Below are positions 1 to 7,975 of a stretch of DNA of 64,000 nt, one piece after another. The notes beneath the pieces are model-generated. The model was not told the origin of the DNA and did no database searches. It saw nothing but the letters and a program-made list of their open reading frames with translations. The position numbers and the translations under genes are program-made. Source of the stretch: Chryseolinea serpens (lineage in GTDB: Bacteria; Bacteroidota; Bacteroidia; Cytophagales; Cyclobacteriaceae); NCBI RefSeq assembly GCF_900129725.1, contig NZ_FQWQ01000001.1:310001-374000 (forward strand), written 5' to 3'. The stretch's first letter is position 1, and each line of letters starts with the position of its first letter.

Positions 1-1401
1 GTCGCTCTTTCCTGGTTGTTTTTCGTAAAGATCATTTCGGGAAAAATCTGGTTGCCCGATACCAAGCAAATGATCTACTTCCTCATTACCGGGATCATGA
101 TCCCTCTGGTGATCTACAAGTTCATGCTGGAAAGCATTTTCATGTTGGCCGGCGACGCTCCGGTGGAGAACTATTGGAATCTGCTGATCACGACAGGTTT
201 CGGAGATTTTATATCTACGTTTTGCGTGTCGCTGCCGTTGCTTCACTTTCTTACGCCATGGATGGCAAAGCGCGAATTACTTCTTCATCGCGAAAAAATT
301 GAACACCTGTCGCAGTATTCACGACTCCGGAAAGTGCAATGGCTGGAATTTCTCACGGTTGCCATCATTGCCTCGGTCATCAACCTGTTCCTGGATTTTA
401 TAGACTACTGGTTTTTGAATGGAATACTGTCGCTCTACGTAGCGATGCGTTTTGGTTTTGGCGCCACGGTGCTGATGAATTCCTATATGCTCATCATCAC
501 CTACATGGTCCCGGCGGCCATCCACCACGGTTATCTTCCCCATTTTGCCGAGAGCCAGATGCTGAGAACACAACTGGGCACGGCGCTTTTGTATGTGTTC
601 ACGATCATCACCGGCCGGCTTGTGTCGGACATGAGACTCAGCGAAGCACGGTTGAATGAGCGAAACAATGAGCTCAATCAAATGAACAGCGAACTGGACC
701 GGTTTGTCTATAGCGTGTCGCACGACCTGAGCGCTCCACTAAAATCTATCCTCGGCCTGGTGTCCATCAGCCGGCTGACCACGGTGGAAAACGAGCACCG
801 GCACCATTTTGATCTGATTGAAAGAAGCGCCTACAAGCTGGAGGCCTTTGTGGCGGAGGTATTGGACTACTCGCGGAACCGAAGGACGGAGGGGGCACAC
901 GAACCGGTGAACCTGAAAGACCTGTCGCAGGAAGTTTTTCAAAACCTGCAGTTCGCGGACGGCTTTAACGAGATTGCATTCGAGGATGCAGCGATAAAAC
1001 ACGAGTGGGTGATCAGCGACCGCAGCCGGTTGAAAATGATCCTGCAAAATCTTTTGAGCAACGCCATCAAATTCAGAAATAAAACGGGCAAGCCATTCAT
1101 CCGGTTGTCCACACAGGTGAAGGCAGAGAAATTGATGTTTTCTATCGAAGACAACGGTGAAGGAATCAGGCCTGAACTGAAACATAAGATCTTCGATATG
1201 TTTTTTCGGGGCAGTCACCGGTCCGATGGTTCAGGCCTCGGTCTCTATATCGCCCGCGAAGCCGCAAAGAAAATTGACGCCACGCTCGAAGTGACCTCGA
1301 CATATGGAGAAGGATCTGTTTTCACGATCGCACTACCCGCTTCCGTTGTGCCCGTGCCGGCGGAGTTGCCGAAGCCAATTCCTGTGGATCAGGATGAATA
1401 G
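1..1401 (+). CDS. membrane sensor histidine kinase, 5' end outside the window
   Basis: The reading frame is open from the first base, so the true start lies upstream. The visible N-terminal part is hydrophobic with several membrane segments, roughly the last two thirds of a 7-8 helix sensor region. A short coiled stretch follows (SEARLNERNNELNQMNSEL), then a HisKA dimerisation helix with the phosphoacceptor histidine at bases 721-723 (YSVSHDLSAPLK). The HATPase domain has the N box (NLLSNAIKFRN), G1 (EDNGEG) and G2 (GSGLGLYIA). It should autophosphorylate and pass phosphate to a response regulator, but none is visible downstream and there is no receiver domain in the visible part. The short proline-rich tail after the ATPase is not informative. 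The class is firm; the signal sensed is unknown. Confidence 0.9.
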   Translation, partial: VALSWLFFVKIISGKIWLPDTKQMIYFLITGIMIPLVIYKFMLESIFMLAGDAPVENYWNLLITTGFGDFISTFCVSLPLLHFLTPWMAKRELLLHREKIEHLSQYSRLRKVQWLEFLTVAIIASVINLFLDFIDYWFLNGILSLYVAMRFGFGATVLMNSYMLIITYMVPAAIHHGYLPHFAESQMLRTQLGTALLYVFTIITGRLVSDMRLSEARLNERNNELNQMNSELDRFVYSVSHDLSAPLKSILGLVSISRLTTVENEHRHHFDLIERSAYKLEAFVAEVLDYSRNRRTEGAHEPVNLKDLSQEVFQNLQFADGFNEIAFEDAAIKHEWVISDRSRLKMILQNLLSNAIKFRNKTGKPFIRLSTQVKAEKLMFSIEDNGEGIRPELKHKIFDMFFRGSHRSDGSGLGLYIAREAAKKIDATLEVTSTYGEGSVFTIALPASVVPVPAELPKPIPVDQDE

Positions 1402-1493
1402 GCGTGACACTGGCGAGCGACACCCATAAGCTCCTGTTGCGTTAGATTTCTTATAACCTGGCCCCTAAAACATCCGGCCCAAGCAAGCCCATC

Positions 1494-1553
1494 TGGACTA
1501 CCCTTTATTTTGTAATTGGTATATTTAGCACCCCTGTCGCTGCTGTAATTTTG
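1494..1553 (+). promoter_or_regulatory. 60-bp promoter block, copy A, upstream of the AhpD-like gene
   Basis: This block starts TGGACTACCCTTTATTTTG and ends in TAATTTTG, which fits the Bacteroidota -7 element TAnnTTTG. It matches 7904-7963 at 50 of 60 positions by hand alignment, with no gap. No TTTG sits at the usual -33 spacing, so the conserved upstream half is better explained as an activator site than as a plain sigma promoter. The start codon lies 33 bases after the block. Confidence 0.6.
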
Positions 1554-1586
1554 TGATCATAAAAAATCACTTAAAATTATCAGTAC

Positions 1587-2021
1587 ATGAAAACGCGAAT
1601 TAAAATTGACAAAGTAGAACCCTCGGGATACAAGGCCGTGCTGGGGCTGGAGAAATTTATTGAAGGCACACCGCTGACCCGAAGGCATAAAGACCTGATT
1701 AAAATCAGAGCTTCCCAAATAAACGGTTGTGCTTTTTGTATCGACATGCACACCAAAGAAGCCCGCAACGCCGGCGAAACAGAACAGCGCATTTATGCCC
1801 TTAATGCCTGGCGCGATACGACCCTCTTTTCAGAGGAAGAACGAGCCATATTGGCCCTGACCGAGGAAGTTACACGAATTAGCAACCATGTAAGCGATGA
1901 GACCTATGCGCAAGCCGCAAGGGTGCTGGACGAGACCTACCTGGCACAGGTGATTCTGGCCATTATCACGATTAACGCATGGAACAGGATCGGCATTGCC
2001 ACCAAGCTCATGCCTGCCTAA
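1587..2021 (+). CDS. AhpD-like carboxymuconolactone decarboxylase family protein
   Basis: This 144-residue protein has the family's redox signature: INGCAFCIDMH at residues 46-55, giving Cys48, Cys51 and His55. The small helical AhpD/CMD fold with CxxC and a downstream His usually acts as a peroxide-linked thiol reductase; members with this layout are often annotated as alkylhydroperoxidase or CMD protein. The start is the ATG just upstream of MKTRIKIDKVEPSG; its promoter block ends at 1553. No partner peroxidase is adjacent, so the physiological substrate is unknown. A hairpin with a T run follows the stop codon, so it is probably monocistronic. It shares its promoter block with the GNAT gene at 7976, which suggests common regulation. 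Confidence 0.85.
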   Translation: MKTRIKIDKVEPSGYKAVLGLEKFIEGTPLTRRHKDLIKIRASQINGCAFCIDMHTKEARNAGETEQRIYALNAWRDTTLFSEEERAILALTEEVTRISNHVSDETYAQAARVLDETYLAQVILAIITINAWNRIGIATKLMPA

Positions 2022-2053
2022 CCGTGATAGTGGAGGTGAGATTGAAATGAAAA

Positions 2054-2069
2054 GAAGCCGTCTCAAAAG
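2054..2069 (+). repeat. left inverted repeat of the candidate IS
   Basis: The sequence is GAAGCCGTCTCAAAAG. It pairs as an inverted repeat with 4754-4769, with two mismatches (positions 3 and 6). It lies about 80 bases beyond the transposase stop codon, a normal distance for an IS end. Confidence 0.5.
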
Positions 2070-2092
2070 TAAAGAGGCGGCTTTTTCGTTTT
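2055..2092 (+). terminator. hairpin with T run after the AhpD-like gene; also the candidate left IS end
   Basis: AAGCCGTCTC (2055-2064) pairs with GAGGCGGCTT (2074-2083), 9 Watson-Crick pairs plus one wobble, followed by a T-rich run. It fits an intrinsic terminator for the gene ending at 2021. Its left arm is also the left inverted repeat of the candidate insertion element, so the terminator may have arrived with the element. Confidence 0.6.
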
Positions 2093-2150
2093 TTGATGGC
2101 TATAAGGGGATTTTAAAAGAGATTGGTAAGAAAAAATTCTTGGGGAAGAA

Positions 2151-3679
2151 TCAGGCTGCCAGTTTAGCCAGGTTGTGCGCTATAGCCAGCAAACCAGTCT
2201 CAATTTCTACTTTATTAAGCCCTTTAAGCATAAATCGTTTAAAGTTTTTGTTGTGTTTGATATTGGCGAAGACCGGTTCAATATCGGCTGGGCGCTTTTT
2301 GCGATAATGGACGCCAAGCTCGGAGGTTAACCTGGCATTTGCCTGATCCTTGAGTTTTCTTAGCCGATGGTTAATGCCCACGATTCTATTGCCTTTCTGG
2401 CTATGACATACATCTCTAATTGGGCATCCATTGCATTTGGAAGCCTGATACGTTGTTAATTTTTGAGTAAACCCATTGGCTGTTTTGCGTGTAGACATAC
2501 CGATGCGTTTCATCGGTTCACCAATCGGGCAATATACAATGTCTTTCTTTTTATCGTATTCCAGGTTTTCGTTCTTAAACCAGTCGGTTTGTTTGCCGTG
2601 TTGTTCCCGGTCGAACTGGTTATGTTTTACATAGGCTTGAATTTTGCGTTTTGCCAGCAGTAAATAATTCTCTCCGATCCATACCCGGCATCGGCTGTCA
2701 ATACTACAGGGTTTTGCTTATATAAGCCATAAAAACTTTCAAGATGCTTTTTTAAAGTAGTTGTATCAGTTGGGTTTTGATGGAGGCTGTAATTGACGAT
2801 GTATTGATTATTGCTGGAAAATTGAACATTGTAAGCTGGTTTTAACTGTCCATTCTTCATGTGGTCTTCTTTCATGCGCATGAAGGTGGCATCCGGATCT
2901 GTTTTCGAATAACTGTTGCGCTTGCCTAAGATTTTCTTCTGCTGGGTATAGCGTTCTACATTACGTGGCCAGGTCTTTTTCGCATAGTTGAGTTGCTGAC
3001 GTTTTTTCTTAGATATTTCCTTGCCCTCCAAAGCTTGGTCGATCCGATCAATGGTGCTTTTTACTTGTTCTGCACTCACAGGGGCGAAGCTTTCAGGAGT
3101 TTCATCTTTTAACTCTTCGGCTGCAGTACCTTCGGCATAGGCCCACAACTCCTTCAGCTGCTCCTCCATGCGGGCTTTACTGGTTTTTATCGCATTGCCC
3201 CATACAAATGTATAGCGGTTGGCCTGCGCTTCCAGTTTGGTCCCATCTGTATAGATCTCTTTGAGACTTAAATGACCGGCTTCAACTAGTAACTCCACCA
3301 CTTGCCCAAATACAGTCTTTAATACATCCTTCAGCCGTTCACTGCGAAAACGATTAATGGTATTGTGATCTGGCTTGTTCATGCCTGCCAACCACATAAA
3401 GTGAATGTTCTCTTTCAAAGCTGATTCCATCCTACGAGAGGAGTAAGTATTATTCAGATTGCCATACACCAACACCTTCAGAAGCATTCGCGGATGGTAA
3501 CTAGAGCTACCTCCACCCTTGAATTTTTTCAGCAAAGGATCAATGTCTATCCTGTCAATTACCTGATTTACAATACGAACCGGATGGTTCTTGTCGATGA
3601 GATCTTCCAAACTTGGCGGAAGTATCATCACCTGGTTGGGAGTGTAGTTTTTGAAAACTACTTTTGTTTTAGTTAGCAC
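2151..3679 (-). pseudogene. IS1182 family transposase, disrupted by a single-base deletion
   Basis: The N-terminal part (ATG at 3679) has the IS1182/DUF772 hallmarks: [12 protein letters not shown] near residue 63, a D-E rich catalytic core starting at Asp145 (YTDGTKLEA) and [10 protein letters not shown] near residue 335. Just after this the frame is lost at about 2670-2676: the reading frame would continue as [13 protein letters not shown] if one G were restored to GGAGAG. The downstream frame to 2151 carries the rest, with the cysteine cluster CNGCPIRDVC and the last catalytic acid in DIEPVFANIKHN. The span plus one base is 1530, exactly 510 codons, the usual family size. The copy is probably inactive unless ribosomes shift by -1 here or the base is a sequencing error. 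Confidence 0.88.
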
Positions 3680-3704
3680 AAAAGCAAGATAAAGCCTTGC
3701 ATCA

Positions 3705-3735
3705 AGAAGGGAACTACGGTTCTCTTCTTTTTTAT
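3705..3735 (+). terminator. UNCG-tetraloop hairpin with T run between transposase and hydrolase
   Basis: AGAAGGGAAC (3705-3714) pairs with GTTCTCTTCT (3719-3728) at 9 of 10 positions plus one G-T, closing a C(UACG)G tetraloop, and six or more T follow on the plus strand. On the minus strand the same hairpin lies about 26-50 bases upstream of the transposase start, where it could hinder read-in translation. Either role is inference. Confidence 0.45.
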
Positions 3736-3771
3736 GGCCCTGCCATTAACTTATTAAATTCACAAACGATC

Positions 3772-3779
3772 TAAATTTG
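3772..3779 (+). promoter_or_regulatory. -7 promoter element of the passenger hydrolase
   Basis: TAAATTTG matches TAnnTTTG exactly and ends five bases before the ATG at 3785. If used, the transcript would begin at or very near the start codon. No TTTG is seen at the -33 position. Confidence 0.4.
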
Positions 3780-3784
3780 ATGCT

Positions 3785-4630
3785 ATGAAAGAGAACATTC
3801 CACCCTCGAAAGCAGTGAACGAGATGACACTTCGTGTGACGTCCGCCGACGGTACGAGGATCGCCTACGACCGGAAAGGCACTGGCCCGGCGGTGATCCT
3901 CGTCGGCGGCACCCTAGACGACGGCACTGAGAACGCGCCGCTGGCCCGGCTCCTTGCCAACCATTTCACGGTCTACAATTACGCACGACGCGGCCGGGCC
4001 GCCAGCGGCAATACACCGCCGTACGCCGTGGCGCGGGAGGTGGAAGACCTCGACGCGCTGATTGCGACAGCCGGCGGCTCAGCTCACGTGTACGGCGCCT
4101 CATCTGGCGGCGCCCTCGCGCTGGAGGCAGCAGCGGCAGGTTCGGCTATCGACAAGATCGCGGTGTGGGATGTGCCGTACGTGATCGGAGACGACCTGTG
4201 GCCGAGGTTCAACCAGTACATCGCGGACACCCACGAGGCATACAAAGCCGGCCGGGACGAGGAGCTCCTGGAACTGTTCATGAGGCTTACCGGCGGACCC
4301 GACGCGGACATCGCGGCTGGCAAACAGCACCCGCTCTGGGCCTCGTCCGTCGCGCTCGCCCACACGCTCGTCAAGGACGCCATGGTCCTCAATGGCTACA
4401 AGATCCCCACGAACCGACTTGCCCGCATCACTCAGTCGGTCCTGGTGACCATCGAGGGTCCGATCACCGAGCCCCAGATGGCAGCCCTCCCGACCGACTT
4501 CTTCGACCGCGCCGCGAAAGCGATAACCGCTGCCATCCCCCAGACCGAACGACACACGCTCGACGGGCAGGGACACGTCGTCGCCCCCGAAGTCATGGCC
4601 CGTGTACTGAAGACGTTCTTCAACGAGTAA
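3785..4630 (+). CDS. alpha/beta hydrolase, foreign-looking passenger gene
   Basis: This 281-residue protein has an alpha/beta hydrolase core: the oxyanion-hole strand AVILVGGTLDD near residue 35, the nucleophile elbow YGASSGG (serine near residue 104) and a C-terminal histidine in DGQGHVVAPE. It has no signal peptide or membrane helix, so it is cytoplasmic. The substrate cannot be told. The gene is far richer in G and C than its neighbours, with C or G in most third codon positions and wording typical of actinobacterial proteins (MTLRVTSADGTRIAYD). That text starts at a second ATG (3824), so the first 13 residues, of host-like composition, may have been added at the junction. A perfect -7 element sits five bases before the first ATG. 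It probably came by horizontal transfer and lies inside the candidate IS. Confidence 0.85.
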   Translation: MKENIPPSKAVNEMTLRVTSADGTRIAYDRKGTGPAVILVGGTLDDGTENAPLARLLANHFTVYNYARRGRAASGNTPPYAVAREVEDLDALIATAGGSAHVYGASSGGALALEAAAAGSAIDKIAVWDVPYVIGDDLWPRFNQYIADTHEAYKAGRDEELLELFMRLTGGPDADIAAGKQHPLWASSVALAHTLVKDAMVLNGYKIPTNRLARITQSVLVTIEGPITEPQMAALPTDFFDRAAKAITAAIPQTERHTLDGQGHVVAPEVMARVLKTFFNE

Positions 4631-4741
4631 GGGGAATATGTACTTCACAAACCCGGTCTGATATGATCGGAGCATGTTCGACCCGCCCAAATGGGCCGCA
4701 CCGTTCTTGGCGGCAATCTTTAACGGCGAAGGCTTCAGCAA

Positions 4742-4780
4742 AAGAGGCTGCCCTTTTGAGACAGCCTCTTTGTTTTTTAG
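4742..4780 (+). terminator. intrinsic terminator between convergent genes
   Basis: AAAGAGGCTG (4742-4751) and CAGCCTCTTT (4763-4772) form a perfect 10-bp stem followed by TGTTTTTT on the plus strand and by a short T run on the minus strand. It can serve both the hydrolase and the transporter gene that ends at 4777. Its inner arm contains the right IS repeat. Confidence 0.7.
4754..4769 (-). repeat. right inverted repeat of the candidate IS
   Basis: On the minus strand this reads GAGGCTGTCTCAAAAG, which matches the left end (2054-2069) at 14 of 16 positions. Confidence 0.5.
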
Positions 4781-5697
4781 ATATTTAAATATTTAGATGC
4801 CGGCTGTGCCGGTCCTGATCTTCCGATATTCATCCCTACGACGGCACAAAGAATAAGAACAACCCCCATCCATTGAAGATAGCTCACCGGTTCGTTCAAC
4901 AGCAAGCGTGCCATGAATACGGACACGGGAATTTCTACAGAGGCAATCATGGCGCCGAGCCCTACGCCCGTTAGCGGAATTCCGCGCGTGAGCAGCAGCG
5001 GCGGGAGGATTGTCCCAAACACAGAGAGCAGGAGCCCCCAGCGCAGAAATATGGCATGTGAAAACGCTTGATTGAGCGATGCGTGAAAAATAATGGAAAT
5101 GATGATCAAACCGCCCAGGATCAAATAAAGACTTCTTTTCAATGGGGGAAAATGAAGTTCAAGACTGCTCGATGCGTGCATAGATGCCGTGTAAGAGAGC
5201 GCAGCCATCATTCCCCAACCCAATCCAGCCCAAGGGAGGCTTGTGGATTGGCCAAGCAAATTGGTGGCGAGTATGGTCCCGGCCAGGATGATGAAAACCG
5301 ACACGATCTTGCCGGGACCCGGTGCCTTTCTACGCGAAATCGATTCGAGGATGACGCCCATCCATACCGTTTGCATCAACAACACAATGCCAACACTTAC
5401 CGGGATATATTGGACCGCCATGTAATAGAAAATGCTGGTTAATCCCAGGGATGTTCCCGCAGCAATGAGCTTAACAATGCTTTTTATACCCGTTGTTTTT
5501 GGTCTGGGCTCCGACTCCGGTTTACGGATCAGGACTAAAATACAGAGCCCGGCAAATCCAAGACCGAACTGCGAGAGCGTTACTTCCGCCGTAGTGAATC
5601 CTTCACGGTAGGCCATCTTTACAAAGGTGGCCAGCAACCCATAACTGGAGGCTCCCAGCGCAACAAAAATGCTTCCTTTAACGATATTTTTTTTCAT
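4777..5697 (-). CDS. DMT/EamA family transporter
   Basis: This 306-residue protein reads as ten hydrophobic helices in two EamA repeats, the normal length and shape of a drug/metabolite transporter of the inner membrane. It starts MKKNIVKGSIFVALGASSYG. Its ATG overlaps the stop codon of the azoreductase gene by four bases (5694-5697), so the two are translationally coupled. The pair is divergent from a MocR-type regulator, which suggests export of the compound that the regulator senses or of an aromatic or quinone substrate; the substrate itself is not visible in the sequence. Confidence 0.88.
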   Translation of the reverse strand: MKKNIVKGSIFVALGASSYGLLATFVKMAYREGFTTAEVTLSQFGLGFAGLCILVLIRKPESEPRPKTTGIKSIVKLIAAGTSLGLTSIFYYMAVQYIPVSVGIVLLMQTVWMGVILESISRRKAPGPGKIVSVFIILAGTILATNLLGQSTSLPWAGLGWGMMAALSYTASMHASSSLELHFPPLKRSLYLILGGLIIISIIFHASLNQAFSHAIFLRWGLLLSVFGTILPPLLLTRGIPLTGVGLGAMIASVEIPVSVFMARLLLNEPVSYLQWMGVVLILCAVVGMNIGRSGPAQPASKYLNI

Positions 5698-6350
5698 GGC
5701 TGTAGGGTATCCGCCAATTCCATCTCCACCAGATCTCTTATACTTTGGTGTGCAGTGTCAATGGACTGTTTAAGTTTCTCCGCATCGGGCGATTTTCCGC
5801 TGATGGCAATCACGTGGATGTGGCGGATACCCATAATGGCAAACACGGTCTTTAAATAGGTACTCTGGAAGTCCAGGTGTTCGTTATAGCCTCCTTTTTC
5901 ATAGCCCTGTTCACCTCTCGAAAGCAGAAGAAATACGGTTTTGTTTTTCAGCAGACCGACATACGGATTTTGCACCTCGGTTGGGTCGACCTTAAATGTT
6001 TCATTCACCCGGAGAACCTGGTCGAGATAGGCTTTGAGCGTACTGGGAATCGACCAGTTGTACATGGGCGAACCCACCACAATGACATCGGCTTCCCGCA
6101 GTTCGGAGATATAGGCATCGCTTATTTTCAAGGTTTCAATTTCATCATCAGACCTTGCTGCTTCGGGTTTGAACGCTGCAGCAATCCAATTTTCATTGAC
6201 GTGGGGCACGTCTGTATTCCCCAATTCGCGGAAACGAATCACCGGGTTGGTGTGGATGCTTTTCCAGTGATCGACAAATACGTCGGTAAGTTTTCTGCTG
6301 AGCGAAACCCGCGTTCTGGCGCTTGAGTTAATGACCAATACTTTTTTCAT
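5694..6350 (-). CDS. azoR: FMN-dependent NADH-azoreductase family protein
   Basis: The 218-residue protein has a flavodoxin-like fold: MKKVLVINSSARTRVSLSRK gives the phosphate-binding loop, and GSPMYNWSIPSTLKAYLDQ plus RVNETF form the azoreductase flavin and dimer signature. Members reduce azo dyes and, more relevantly, quinones with NADH. The start at 6350 (MKKVLVINSS) is chosen because an upstream extension would run through the operator region and adds no family sequence. It is the first gene of a two-gene operon with the DMT transporter and is divergent from the MocR regulator at 6428; repeats at 6363-6412 lie between them. The pairing points to detoxification of an electrophile, which is inference. 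Confidence 0.87.
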   Translation of the reverse strand: MKKVLVINSSARTRVSLSRKLTDVFVDHWKSIHTNPVIRFRELGNTDVPHVNENWIAAAFKPEAARSDDEIETLKISDAYISELREADVIVVGSPMYNWSIPSTLKAYLDQVLRVNETFKVDPTEVQNPYVGLLKNKTVFLLLSRGEQGYEKGGYNEHLDFQSTYLKTVFAIMGIRHIHVIAISGKSPDAEKLKQSIDTAHQSIRDLVEMELADTLQP

Positions 6351-6362
6351 TTCGATTTTGTT

Positions 6363-6412
6363 TATACAAAAGTATCCCGTGCCTGGGCTATATTTGTATA
6401 CCAGTTTGTATA
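6363..6412. promoter_or_regulatory. operator cluster between azoR and the MocR-type regulator
   Basis: TTTGTATA occurs at 6393-6400 and again at 6405-6412 (direct repeats, 12 bases apart), and the inverted copy TATACAAA lies at 6363-6370. Two direct and one inverted half sites are the arrangement seen for MocR/PdxR operators. The first direct copy also completes TATATTTG (6389-6396), a -7 element pointing at the regulator gene, so bound regulator could control its own promoter. Confidence 0.6.
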
Positions 6413-6427
6413 AAGACCACAGCCCAG

Positions 6428-7897
6428 ATGTTGCCCTACAAATCATTGATTCAGATCGATCGAAAGTCGCCTGTAACGCTCTACATCCAGGTATGCAATG
6501 TCTTTATTGCATTGATCACGAAGGGTATGTTACAGCCCTCGGATCTCTTGCCGAGCTCTCGTGTTCTGGCAACCTTGATTGGGATTAACCGAAACACCGT
6601 GAAGTTGGCCTATGAAGAATTGATCAGTCAGGGCTGGGCCGAATCGCTTGGGCGCAAGGGCGTGTTTGTCATTTCCAAGCTGCCGGCACTTTCCAAAACC
6701 AAACCGTCGGAAACCAGCAAACCCAAAAGCGATAACTCCGGGGAGGCCTTCCGATGGACCAATAAGTTTAAAAATGCGACGCCCAGTGAAAACCTTCAGA
6801 AAACGACTCTCGCGATCGATGATGGGTTTCCCGATGTGCGGCTGGCACCGATCGATCAGCTCATGCGCGAGTATCGAAGTCTCTCCAGAAAATTTTATGG
6901 GAGAAACTTTCTGAAATACGGCAGTGCCAAGGGCTCTGAACATCTTCGCATATCCATTGGCAACTACCTTTCCACGAGCAGAGGGCTGGGGGTCGCTGCC
7001 GAAAATATGGTCATCACAAAAGGCAGCCAGATGGGAATCTACCTGGCGGCGCAACTGCTGCTTGACCTTTCGGATACCGTCGCCGTTGGCGTTTCAAACT
7101 ATGGCTTTGCGGATGACACGTTCAGACATGCCGGTGCAAATCTTTTGCGCATTCCCGTGGATGGCAAAGGAATGGATGTCGACTATCTCGAAGAGGCGTT
7201 GCGACACAAGAAAATAAAAGCGGTGTACATCGTGCCGCACCATCACTTTCCAACAACGGTGACCATGAGCATGGAGCGGAGGTTAAAACTATTAAATCTC
7301 GCCAAGGAATATCATTTTGCGATTATTGAAGACGATTATGATTTTGATTTTCACTACGAGAATAAGCCCTACCTGCCTTTGGCCAGTATCGATCACCATC
7401 AAAGCGTAATTTATATTGGCTCGATTTCGAAAACTTTCGCCCCAGCGTTGCGCATCGGCTTTATGACAGGCCCCCCGGCATTTGTTGAAGCTGCCGCTTC
7501 ACTAAGACAGCTGATCGACAAACAAGGCGACACCCCACTGGAAGAGGCATTTGCCGTGCTGTTTAATAATGGCGAGATGGATCGACATTTCCGGAAGTCA
7601 TTAAAAATTTATAAACAGCGCAGAAACATTTTTTGTCAGATACTCAAATCTGATTTTAATGAGGTGATAGAATTCAAAACCCCGGAAGGAGGACTGGCGG
7701 TGTGGGCGAATTTTGATAAAAAGATCGACTTGCTCAAGATGTCAGAAAACGCCTCCCGGAAAGGCCTTTATATCGCCAATGGAAGTTTTTATAAGAACGA
7801 GTCGTTTGTTACCAACGCGTTGAGAATGGGCTTTGCATCACTGGAGGAAAACAAAATGGTGGAAGCGCTCGGGATCCTGAAGAAGGTCGTGCGCTGA
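6428..7897 (+). CDS. MocR/PdxR-type GntR family regulator with aminotransferase domain
   Basis: This 489-residue protein has an N-terminal GntR winged helix (residues 15-85: LPSSRVLATLIGINRNTVK, then AYEELISQGWAESLG) joined by a linker to a fold-type I aminotransferase domain. The PLP lysine is Lys335 in GSISKTFAP, and IIEDDYDFDFHY carries the PLP-contacting aspartate. MocR proteins use the PLP fold as a ligand sensor, usually for PLP, GABA or amino acids, rather than as an enzyme. The gene is divergent from the azoreductase-DMT operon with three TTTGTATA half sites in the 77-bp gap, so it most likely controls that operon and itself. Whether it activates or represses cannot be read. Confidence 0.9.
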   Translation: MLPYKSLIQIDRKSPVTLYIQVCNVFIALITKGMLQPSDLLPSSRVLATLIGINRNTVKLAYEELISQGWAESLGRKGVFVISKLPALSKTKPSETSKPKSDNSGEAFRWTNKFKNATPSENLQKTTLAIDDGFPDVRLAPIDQLMREYRSLSRKFYGRNFLKYGSAKGSEHLRISIGNYLSTSRGLGVAAENMVITKGSQMGIYLAAQLLLDLSDTVAVGVSNYGFADDTFRHAGANLLRIPVDGKGMDVDYLEEALRHKKIKAVYIVPHHHFPTTVTMSMERRLKLLNLAKEYHFAIIEDDYDFDFHYENKPYLPLASIDHHQSVIYIGSISKTFAPALRIGFMTGPPAFVEAAASLRQLIDKQGDTPLEEAFAVLFNNGEMDRHFRKSLKIYKQRRNIFCQILKSDFNEVIEFKTPEGGLAVWANFDKKIDLLKMSENASRKGLYIANGSFYKNESFVTNALRMGFASLEENKMVEALGILKKVVR

Positions 7898-7903
7898 GTT
7901 TAC

Positions 7904-7963
7904 TGGACTACCCTTTATTTTGAAACTGGGATATTTCGCCGCCCTGTCGTTACCTTAATTTTG
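7904..7963 (+). promoter_or_regulatory. 60-bp promoter block, copy B, upstream of the GNAT gene
   Basis: This matches 1494-1553 at 50 of 60 positions without gaps. The first ten bases are identical, and both end in TAATTTTG. The -7 element ends 12 bases before the ATG at 7976, so the leader is very short. The block begins six bases after the stop codon of the regulator gene. Confidence 0.6.
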
Positions 7964-7975
7964 TTTAAAAAAAGT

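Larger units (their letters stand above)
2054..4769 (-). mobile_element. candidate IS1182-type element carrying a passenger hydrolase gene
   Basis: A transposase pseudogene (2151-3679, minus strand) and an unrelated GC-rich hydrolase gene (3785-4630, plus strand) lie between two 16-bp inverted repeats that match at 14 of 16 positions (2054-2069 and 4754-4769). No copy of the repeat occurs between the transposase start and the hydrolase, where the right end of a simple element would lie. The length is about 2.7 kb, longer than a bare IS1182 element. I found no clear target-site duplication. Both repeats also sit inside terminator-like hairpins, so they could be ordinary terminators that happen to look alike. 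The transposase assignment is strong; the outer boundaries are inference. Confidence 0.5.
4674..4796 (+). pseudogene. possible 5' fragment of a second transferred gene, cut by the IS end
   Basis: After the hydrolase a GC-rich stretch reads ATG TTC GAC CCG..., MFDPPKWAAPFLAAIFNGEG, with GGAG just before the ATG. The composition and wording match the hydrolase gene, not the host. The frame then runs into the hairpin at 4742 and stops at 4796 inside the neighbouring gene's 3' end. It could be the first 20-odd codons of the gene that followed the hydrolase in the donor. It is short, so this is a weak call. Confidence 0.25.
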
